Source: Brachypodium distachyon
Taxonomy: Eukaryota > Streptophyta > Magnoliopsida > Poales > Poaceae
DNA: 64,000 bases
Reading direction: 5' to 3'
Assembly: GCF_000005505.3 (NCBI RefSeq)
Contig: NC_016131.3
Location: 14,343,501 to 14,407,500, forward strand
Positions 55,118 to 64,000 of this stretch are shown here, piece by piece. Within the stretch, counting starts at the first letter, position 1. Each line of letters starts with the position of its first letter. Both the position numbers and the translations under genes were made by a program. The notes beneath the pieces are model-generated. The model saw only the letters and a list, made by a program, of their open reading frames with translations, did no database searches and had not been told where the DNA came from.

Positions 55118-55776
55118 CGGTGGCGGCGCGAGGTCGACGAACAGATCGGCGCGGACCGACAGCGCCCCCTGCTCTGACCGATGGGCCGGCGGCGCAGGGT
55201 GTACTGGAGGAGACCGGGGGATAGGAAACAGGAGGGAGGCTGCCGAGGACCGAGACCGGGAAGTCGGGACGGAGCTCTGGAGGACGCGACGGAGCTCCTG
55301 GACGGTCGAGCCGGCGGAATCGACGGTTGCGCCGGCCGGTCAAGTCGACGACGGCGGCACGCCCCGAATCAAAGGGTGAGTGGGGGCTGTGGCAGGAGCA
55401 CGCCGGCGGGGAGGGTGGATGAGATCCTGGACGAGACAGTGAGGGAGGTGTGAGGGAGCTGAGAGGGTGAGGGAGTGGGTGAGACCGTGAGTACAGATAA
55501 GGTTTATTTCTATTTTTTATTTTTTCCCTATGTCTCACCTATTCTTTAATTGTTGCTAATGTTGTGCTTTTCGTCAAAATAATTCATACTAATTACCTTA
55601 ATAAATACAGGCCATAATTAAAATAATTTTGATGAGGTTGGATGTATTAATTTTTTACGCAGAAAAAACATGATAGCCCGTAGTTTGCTACTCATAAATA
55701 CGGATTCCTATTTAAGGTACATGTATTACAATTATATTTAGACATTTTTCTCTCTTATCAATTTTGAAATGATATA
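55118..55776. other. Spacer
   Basis: GC-rich to about 55480, with Pro/Ser/Arg-type frames on both strands and no domain. It may be the 5' part of the tentative minus-strand gene at 54260-55117. AT-rich thereafter. Confidence 0.4.
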
Positions 55777-55889
55777 TTCCCTCCATCCCAAATTAAGCGA
55801 CTCAAATTTGTCTAAAAATGGACGTATCTATGTACTAAAATACGTCTGGATATATGTAATCTTTCGGCACTTAATATGGACGGAGGGAG
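55777..55889. mobile_element. Stowaway MITE
   Basis: Left end TTCCCTCCATCCCAAATTAA and right end CACTTAATATGGACGGAGGGAG are inverted copies, about 113 bp overall with TA flanks. The interior has the palindromic GGACGTATCTATGTACTAAAATACGTC. Confidence 0.88.
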
Positions 55890-56360
55890 TATATGTTACC
55901 CCAAGTTTGTATCAACTAAATGTAGTTTTCTGATGGACGTGTCTATATCTCAAACGGCTAATTTCTAAACAAAATGCTTAAATACCAGTCAATAGTATCG
56001 GAGCCATTGGATTACTATTTGTAGGCCATCCCTGCTCTCTCCTCTTCATCTTCGGTTCAAAATCTTACATTATGATCCAGATCCAACGGCTAAGCATGCA
56101 ATCAACTTATCTCTAAATAAAAATCATATGACCAAAACCGTGTGGCCTTATCTCATGCTACTGTTTGGTAAGTAAAAACCTTAAATCTCTATGAAGCATC
56201 AGAGACATTGAATTAACGTCTACATAACATCCCCCACTCCCTCCTTAGGACACGTGCTGTCATTCGATTAACATCCAACAGACGAGCACGTCGACTTATC
56301 TCTATGGCGACTTCTCAGCAAAACTCATCAGAAAAAATGAATAGTTATGTATGTATTTCA

Positions 56361-56405
<45 letters not shown>

Positions 56406-58709
56406 CATCATCATTATTATCATTATCATTATCACATGACTCATGATGACTTCATTCTTTTAATTTATTTTTATTATATTAATTACTTTTTATTATATTT
56501 GCATGCGGTGAGGTACGGATTTAAGAATTGCACACGAGTTTGTTAATCCGTAGCGACGCACGGTCACTCCACTGGTTATAGTTATATTAAGAGATGCAAG
56601 TTATAGTCCGTCCTGCGATACGAAAGTCTCGTGATAGGCTTTACCGGACTTGATCAATGAACCTAACTAAACTCAATTATTGGAGAGCAGAGGTCACACG
56701 GGAAACTGAAGGAGAGTTATGGTTTGGTCCTTCAACTCACCATTTTGCATGGCCTGACTTGTCAGGGATAAGAATAGCAGGGGCTGGGAGAAAGAGTCTA
56801 GTCACGCCAAATATCTACTTATCTATATAGGTCGGGAATATGGAGATTTCTCTGGAAGCTAGTCCTGATATTTAACGAAAGAAATGCATTGCAAAAATGC
56901 AAAGAGCACGAGCTGTACAATAATTTGGAAGAATATAGAAAGAATAAATAAAAAAATTATACTATGTAGCAAAAAAAATTATACCTTGTGTTATATATAT
57001 ATATGTCTTTCCGAATTGGACTTTATAGTTATTTTGTAATGGTCCATTTAGTGACATCGGGTCTTTCCAATTATGAGTACTCAAGTTTTCTTGAGTTTTA
57101 ACAATGTCAAATGATATTGTAGTCCTTGTACTTGTAAAATTATTGGTGATAAAAAATAATACACATAAGCGGAAAATCAATTTTTAATATTTTCTACATA
57201 AAGAGTTATAAGTAACCAGCCGTAATAGTGAAGTCAACTCGGTTGTGCAACCAAAGTCTATTTGGTATTGCTACTTCATATGACGCTACAAATATAAAAT
57301 ATATTGAATGATGATCGTATGATTTATATGAACTCTATTAAGCGAATCTACTTTTTTATAGCGTTTTGACGTATAATATTATTATCTCATAAATATGAGT
57401 AAAATAAAAAAAAATAGAGATATCCATTTTAGCCTGAAAAATAGGCCGCATCGGAGGGCGTTGCGGAGTCAGCTGCGGCCCCGTCGGCAGACGAGGACCC
57501 AGGGCCAGGGGTGGCGGCCACGCTCACAACGGATGACGCGCCGGCTGCAGACCGGCTTCGCCTGCAACTGGCGCGCACGACGGAGGAGGACACTATCCCG
57601 CTCCCATGTTCCCATTACTTTTCTGGCGCGAAAGGCGAAACGGGAATTATGACACCCACATACGCGACCACGAATATGTGGCGTCCAAGGAGGCCGAACG
57701 GCACACAAACGTCAATAGTAGAAGTGTCGCCAGTCTAAGAAAAGCAACAACAACGGCTTTCAGGCCATGAGAAAGGCTGCGGCAATGAGTTTTGACAAAA
57801 TTTATGTTTTTTTGCAATATTTTTGATTTTTTTCCATTTATATTTCTATTTGAATTAGAGAGAAGAAGTTTTTATCGGTTTATCGAATGCTGATACATAG
57901 TATAAAATCTTGGGACGAAAGAGAGTCTGGTACACTCTTTTCGCTACTTTCTATCCAATTAGTTTATGTCTTTTCTAATTTAGAAAAGAGAGCATAGCCC
58001 TTTTTTATTTAGTTTGATATCGTTAATATCTGTTACATATTTGACGTCTGTGTAAATAATAGATTTCCTGCGCTCGGAACTATTGTGTGGATATTTTTGC
58101 CTAAGTCTAAATTTATGCCAAGTCTGAATTTCTATGATCAAACCATTAACCAACTCAGATTCTTGACGTACTGTTCATCGTAATGCTGTTGTCAGTGTCC
58201 TTTTTCTTCAGTAAGTTCAGTTGAATAAGCGGGTTTGCATCTCGAGTTTGTTCGCGTCTTGCGTGAGTCGCTAACTGTTAGTTAACTGATTATTGTCTGT
58301 GTGCGGCCTTTGACTGCTTCGTGTGATGGCACAAATCAAACGTAGATGGCGGCATGACCTGGACACCAGATCGATGCTGTGGGATGGCACGGCCGTAAGA
58401 CTCGATCTGTCCCGTATTTTCGTTTTCAGTTAGCTCGTGCAGGCCAAGTTTACAGTGTCTGTATAAGAGACACTCTACTTGTGTCTGTGGGATTGTTCAT
58501 CCAATTCTCGTGTCTAAGTGTGTCTACCATAGCGTGAGTTTTCAGGTTTGGCAAATACAATTCTTGCTGCAAGACATGCATCATGCTAGATACCAATAGC
58601 TAATTAGGAACTTCATACATACCTGAAGGTGGCTCTTAGATGGTAAAGAGTTAATCCAGGAATTCCCATTGTTTTCGGCATAGCTTCTGCGATTGTTTCG
58701 AGTAATGTA
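55890..58709. other. AT-rich spacer with microsatellite and a GC-rich islet
   Basis: No gene recognised. Contains the trinucleotide microsatellite at 56361-56434 and a short GC-rich open stretch at 57440-57740. Confidence 0.55.
56361..56434. repeat. Compound trinucleotide microsatellite (TAT)n-(ATC/ATT)n
   Basis: About 15 uninterrupted TAT/ATT units (56361-56405), then ATC and ATT triplets mixed to 56434. Confidence 0.95.
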
Positions 58710-59203
58710 TGTTATGAACGCCACAAGTAAGAACGAAGAATGAAGAAGATATCACAGCACAAGAACACACGGATTTAACGTGGAAAACCCTCTCAAACAA
58801 CGAGGGGGAAAAACCACGGGCGCCAGCCAACGAAATCTCACTATATGGAGAGTGTTTACAACGCCAGGAAGATTCTACAGATGCAACTCGTGAGAACTCA
58901 ACCCAAAATGGCAACATACAAGGGGTATATATAGCAGGAACATTAGGGCAAGTCGGATCCGTAACGGGCACACCGGAAGTTCCGCATATTCTTGAATATC
59001 CAGAAGTTCCGCAGCAAGTTCCGCAAGTTCCCGAAAAGTAACAGAGAGCAACCGGAGGTTCGGCCGGAAGTTGGGCCAGAATTTGGGCCGGAAGTTTCGG
59101 CACCTGGAATGGCCGGAAGTTGGGCCGGAACTTTCAGCGCCTGGAATGGCCGGAAGTTTGGCCGGAACTTCCGGTTCTTGTGAATTTGGATCACATTCCA
59201 ACA
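58710..59203 (-). repeat. 3' LTR of the minus-strand copia, with internal subrepeats
   Basis: About 494 bp. 58975-59180 is made of GGAAGTT(C/T)-type and GGCCGGAAGTT units, including a duplicated ~45-bp block with CCTGGAATGGCCGGAAGTT. A GGTATATATAG TATA-like stretch is at 58922 on the plus strand. The left boundary was chosen at the TG of TGTTATGAACGCC and is not confirmed by a second LTR. Confidence 0.75.
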
Positions 59204-59316
59204 AACTCCACCTTGAGATAAATTTTTCCTTATAGCAAATTACTCCTTGTAGCATGAGCAACAACAACTCCTGAAACAACAAAGAAAACACTTTCGGCGC
59301 CAACAACCACTAGGGG

Positions 59317-62300
59317 CTAAACAGTTATACCAACTAAGCTTGAGCATAGCTCAAACTTAGCAATAGGAACAGGCTTTGTCATCATATCAGCAGGATTATC
59401 ATGAGTGCTGATCTTGCATACCTTCAATTTACCTTGTGCAACAACGTCGCGAACAAAATGGTACTTGACATCAATGTGCTTGGTTCTCTCATGGAGCATC
59501 TGATCCTTAGTAAAGTAAATAGCACTTTGACTGTCACAAAACAGGTTAATGCAAGAAACATCTTGACAAAGCTCAGCCAAACAGATTCTTTGCAAGTTTC
59601 AGCAATAGCCATATATTATACTTCGGTTGTAGATTGAGCAACAACTGGTTGCAGTGTTGCCTTCCAACTCACATCACATCCATCTACCGTGAACACATAA
59701 CCTGTGAGGGATCTCCTCTTATCCAAGTCGGCAGCAAAATCTGAATTCACATAGCCAGCAAGTCCCTCATCAGTCTTGCCAAACTTCAAGCAAGCATTGA
59801 ATGTGCCACGGAGGTACCTGAAAATCCACTGAATAGCTTTCCAATATTCTTTACCGGGATTAGCCATGTAACGACTGACCAAACTCATAGCATATGATAC
59901 ATCAGGACGTCAACAAACCATGGCATACATCAAGAAACCAACAGCACTAGAATAAAGAACTCGTGACATATACTCAATATCTTCATCAGAATTAGGACAT
60001 TGCAACGCTGACAACTTGAAATGAGAAGCAATAGGAGTACTAACACACTTTGCATCATGCATATTAAAACGGTGAAGTACTTTCTCAATGTAACTTTGTT
60101 GACTAAAAAATAGCAACCTAGATTTTCTGTCCCTTTTAACTTTCATACCTAGGATTTTCTTAGCAGCACCAAGATCCTTCATCTCAAATTCACTACTTAG
60201 TTGTGACTTCAAAGTAGTGATTACTTTCATGCACTTGGCAGAAATTCACATATCATCAACATATAACAGCAAGTATATAGGTGATCCATCAACAAATTTA
60301 ATGTAGACACAACTGTCGTACTGAGATCTACTAAAGCCACATGAGATCATAAATGAATCAAATCTTTTATACCACTGTTTAGGAGATTGCTTCAAACCAT
60401 AAAGGGACTTCTTCAACTTACACACAAACTCCTCTTACCAAGAACTATGAACCCTTCAGGTTGGTCCATGTATATTTCCTCCTCAAGCTCTCCATGCAAA
60501 AATGCAGTCTTCACATCTAACTGCTCAAACTCAACATCATGCATAGCAGCAATACCAAAGAAAGTACGGATGGAACTATGCTTTACCACTGGAGAGAACA
60601 CATCATTGTAATCAATACCTGGTATTCGACTGAAACCTTTTGCCACTAACCTTGCCTTAAACCTCATAAGCTCATTAGGAGACAAACCCTCCTTTCTCTT
60701 GAAAATCCACTTGCAGCGAACGGCCTTCTTTTGTTTAGGCAAGGGCACAACATCCCATGTGCCATTCTTCTCAAGAGATTGCATCTCCTCTTTCATGACG
60801 GACAACCACTTCACACGGTCACCAGAAACAACAGCTTCATTATATGAGGCCGGTTCACTATCATGCTCCACCTGTTCTGCACAACTCAAAGCATAATAAA
60901 CAAGATTACACTCTTTAATTAAACGTGGGCGAGGACATTTATTTCTCTTCGGACGGTCAGCTGCAATAGACCGTGTGGGTTGCTGCAAAACAGGTGGTGA
61001 GGTGGAACAATATTATCATTATTATCATCATTACCATGATCAACCTGAGTATCATCGTTGTCAACAATTTCATCAACGTGCTCCACCTGCACTTTTAGTC
61101 TCTCCTCTTCAATGCGAGAGGCATCAGTGGACAAAGTATCATGGTACATAACTTTTTCATTAAAGACAACATTCATGCTCAGCAAAAGAAATTTAGTTTC
61201 AGGATTCCACAACCTGAAAGCTTTAACTCTAGAACCATAGCCAAGAAAAATGCACTTAACAAGTCTAAGCTCTAGCTTTCCATTATCAACGTGAGCATAA
61301 GCGGTGCAACCGAAAACTCTCAACTGTGAATAATCAGCAGGTTTACCAGACCATACCTCAATGGGAGTTTTCTTGTCAGGTGGAATAGAAGGTGACCTCT
61401 TTATGATGTAGCATGCGGTGGAAGCTGCCTCAGCTCAAAAACGCCTGCCCAAACCTGCATTGGACAGCATGCAACGGGTCCTCGATATGATGATTCTGTT
61501 CATGCGCTCAGCCACGCCATTTTGCTATGGAGTACGGACAACCGTGTAGTGCCTAACCACGCCATCATTGCTGCAAAACTCCTCAAACTCATCAGAAATA
61601 AATTCACCACCATTATCAGTACGCAAAATTTTCACCTTCATTTTAATTTGCTTTTCTACCATAGCTTTCCACTTCTTGAATGCACCAAAAACATCAAATT
61701 TATGTTTCAGAAAATAAGGCCAAACTTTTCTTGAGTAATCATCAATAATGGTAAGCATGTAATTAGCACCACCAATATAAGTCTTACGGGAGGTCCTCAA
61801 ACATCAGCATGCACATAATCTAATATGACTTTGGTGGTATGAACGGAAGAAATGAACTTAACTCTTTTGTGCTTACCATAAACGCAGTGCTCATAAAACT
61901 CAACCTTACTCAAGTTGCAGCCATTGATCAGCTCTCTCTTGACCAACTCTGCCATCCCATGTTCACTCATATGCCCAAGACGCATATGCCACAGGTTCAT
62001 TTTTGCACAATCATCTGAATCATTAGGTGTAACGGCGGCAGCAAAACCAGGCAAAGTGCTACCTCTAAGAACATATAATTTGGCAGAATTCATATCACCT
62101 ATCATGTGAATGAGAGAACCTCTTAGCCTTCAAAAATCTACGCCCTCCGGCGTACTTGTACCCGTCACAATCCATGGTACTAAGTGAGATCAAATTTCTT
62201 GCCATGCTTGGTATGTGCTTCACCTCTTTCAACGTGCGTGTCATGCCATCATGGGTCTTGATCTAAACGGACCCAACACCAACAATATGACAAGGATTGT

Positions 62301-62805
62301 CATTGCCCACACGAACAAAATCTCCAGTCTGCACAGACTCATAAGAACTGAACCTATCCTTGTTACAACAAATATGAAAGGTAGATGTTGTATCAAGAAT
62401 CCATTCATCATCACGGGAAGCACAAGCAGCAAGAACAGCGAGGCATTAATCCTCAGAGCTGTCGGTAGAAACGACAGTGGCCTTACCATTACCATCAGAC
62501 TTGTCTTTCGGTTTGTAGGTACCGTTCATTTTCTCCTTGTTCTGCAGTTTATAACAATTCTCAATAACAAGATTATTTTTCTTATAATACCTGCAGAAGT
62601 TATCTTTTCCTCGGGACTTTGAACGAGCTTTTCCGTCCCAGCTCTTATCTCAGTTGCCATAGTTGTTGTTCCTCTGCTCGATCTTGCCACGAACCTGCAG
62701 AGCTTCTGCCTTTGACGACGACCCATCGGTCTGCACCATAGACTCCATCTTTTCTTTCTGTCTAAGTGCTTCTAAAACCTCATTAAGGGTTAGAGAGTCA
62801 TGGCT
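59317..62805 (-). pseudogene. Minus-strand copia pol and gag remnant
   Basis: In order from the right: gag end SLTLNEVLEALRQKEKME and a decayed zinc knuckle (NCYKLQNKEK); protease-like DDEWILDTTSTFHICC; GAG-pre-integrase MNLWHMRLGHMSEHGMAELV; integrase MLTIIDDYSRKVWPYFLKHK and ILRTDNGGEF; RT RCKWIFKRKEGLSPNELMRF, FSPVVKHSSIRTFFGIAAMH and QLDVKTAFLHGELEEEIYMD; RNase H SDFAADLDKRRSLTGYVFTV, then FCDSQSAIYFTKDQMLHERT and TKHIDVKYHFVRDVV. Stops replace conserved residues at several points (for example between TTEV and MAIAET near 59615). Non-functional. Confidence 0.92.
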
Positions 62806-63086
62806 TGTCGTCGCACGGGGCTCCGACACCGGGGGCGTGCTGGCACACCCCCTTTTAGGTTCGGCAGGGGCGTCAGGGATCGCTCCGGCGATCGCCGGCG
62901 TGGCCGATGGCGTACGTAACCTGCAAAGTAATGTACCCAGGATGCATGCAAGCTAAGAACACATGCACACACGTTTTTACCCAGGTTCGGGCCACCTGGA
63001 GGTGTAAAACCCTACGTCCTGCTTGTCTGAACTGGTATTGACAGTAAATCAAAGGTTTACACGTTGCCGGGGGGAGAGTCCCTGGG
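62806..63086 (-). mobile_element. Gypsy LTR 3' part, minus strand, truncated by a second LTR
   Basis: Inverse of the LTR end of the same gypsy family as at 18305-23930: it starts TGTCGTCGCACGGGGCTCCG, the complement of ...CCCCGTGCGACGACA. It includes the GGTTCGGGCCACCT block. Only the last ~280 bp of the LTR are present before the opposite-facing LTR begins. Confidence 0.88.
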
Positions 63087-64000
63087 TGTCGCACCAGTGG
63101 CACCCGGGGTACCACCGCTGTGCGACGAGTGGGCCCCGTTCCCGAGTTCCCGGGAAGGTTTCATCCCGGGCAGCGTCTATGAGCAGCCCAGCAAGCTACC
63201 AGCCCGGAAGGGGCTAGCGGGGCTTCGGGGAATATTCCCGCCTGGGCACCTCCCGGGAAGCTGCTTCCCGGGGGAGGTTCCCGGGTGCGTGGGGCCCGGG
63301 TGCTTCCCGGGGGTCGACTTGCCGGGACAGGGGGTTCCCGGGCGCATGCCCCCGCCTCAAGCGTGAGGCCCAGTAGCCAGATCAACAGCGCCATGCGGGC
63401 GCGTGGCGGGCGTGGGATGCGCGGTCCCACCAGGGCAAGGAGTAAGGCGCACGGCTCATTAAATGAGCCGACCGACGGGGCGTTACCCGTCCGATCAAGG
63501 GAACAGTGGTTGTCCAATCCTACTCTAGGGTTCTAGACCCCTAGTGGCGGAGGTGGCATCCATGCACGCCACCAGCTCACCGGGGAGAGTTGTATGCCTC
63601 CCCGCTCGACACTTGTAGCTCATGCACCGTGGCACCTATGGCATCCCCTTGAGTATAAAAGGAGGACCCTCGCCAACGGTCAGGGGGTTCGGAGGAAGTT
63701 CGGGTACTCTCAATTAACTCCAGTAGACAGTAGGGTTCGGTTCGATCAGCCCACAGTTAGCCTCTAGCATTAGCAGAGGGTAGTGAGGAGCATCTAGCCA
63801 GAGAGAGAGGGAGCCCAGAAACTCACCCGGCTACTTGTAAACACTTGATTCTAAACCAATACCAGCTCAGACAAGCAGGACGTAGGGTTTTACACCTCCG
63901 GGTGGCCCGAACCTGGGTAAAAACGTGTGTGTGTCTGTTCTTTGATTAGCGCGCACTTTCGGTACTTCATCTCGCTGGCCCCGCAGGGCCTCATCGGCTG
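63087..64000 (+). mobile_element. Gypsy 5' LTR, plus strand, running off the window
   Basis: Starts TGTCGCACCAGTGGCACCCG, as do the LTRs at 18305 and 22994, but is clearly diverged from them, so it is another copy or subfamily. The TATA box GAGTATAAAAGGAGG is at 63651. The LTR end is not reached. It is preceded by CTGGG (63082-63086), a candidate target site that cannot be checked without the far end. Confidence 0.88.

Larger units (their letters stand above)
58710..62805 (-). mobile_element. Degenerate Ty1/copia element, minus strand, 5' part cut off by gypsy LTR
   Basis: The 3' LTR lies at 58710-59203. On the minus strand it begins TGTTGGAATGTGATCC and ends GGCGTTCATAACA. The polypurine-like CTCAAGGTGGAGTT lies just upstream of it. 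Pol and the gag C-terminus read from 59317 up to 62805, where a gypsy LTR is inserted in gag (SLTLNEVLEALRQKEKME). The 5' LTR would lie beyond the window. Motifs fit the Tork-like branch, but lineage is an inference. Many stops and frame changes. Confidence 0.9.

Overview
This is nuclear DNA from a flowering plant, almost certainly a grass. The evidence is GC-rich intronless coding regions in an AT-rich background, several Stowaway-type MITEs (CTCCCTCCGT termini, TA target sites), and Ty1/copia, Ty3/gypsy, LINE, hAT and long-TIR elements filling the intergenic space. I cannot name the species. There are no operons, CRISPR arrays or recognisable tRNA/rRNA genes.

Layout. (1) 34-3317, minus: a 13-exon-visible GH27 alpha-galactosidase whose last exons lie beyond the left edge. 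(2) 5685-6479, minus: an intronless OVATE family protein (OFP). (3) 9635-14251: two tandem intronless F-box/LRR genes whose duplicated unit includes 5' and 3' flanks. (4) 15197-32393: a nested retrotransposon block. An outer Ty1/copia element holds a gypsy element, a solo LTR and a younger copia, and every insertion can be bounded by its LTR ends and a 5-bp target site duplication. (5) 32749-34431: a third intact F-box gene. (6) 34996-35530: a doubly deleted F-box relic, whose 3' flank is split by a 5.5-kb 5'-truncated LINE (35531-41057, minus) and resumes at 41058. (7) 42197-42970: a second OFP, with a truncated frameshifted duplicate at 46322-46505. (8) 43430-43978, minus: a two-exon gene for a small, probably two-helix membrane protein I do not recognise. 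Its paralogue at 51132-52230 is split by a hAT-like insertion. (9) 46666-49274: an element with about 250-bp terminal inverted repeats. (10) 50.9-52.7 kb: two more F-box relics on opposite strands around that paralogue. (11) 58710-62805: a degenerate minus-strand copia, cut in gag by a gypsy LTR that is itself cut by an opposite-facing LTR running off the right edge.

The window is a gene-family cluster (F-box, OFP, small membrane protein) shaped by tandem duplication and then broken by transposons. The intact host genes are unrelated housekeeping or developmental types: galactoside hydrolysis, OFP regulators and candidate SCF substrate adaptors. I see no co-operating pathway and no clear new defence or metabolic system. 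The least explained items are the small membrane protein pair, the long-TIR element with its 115-codon ORF, and the possible multi-exon gene near 54.3-55.1 kb. Gene models come from reading splice sites and frames by eye; no alignment or expression data were used.
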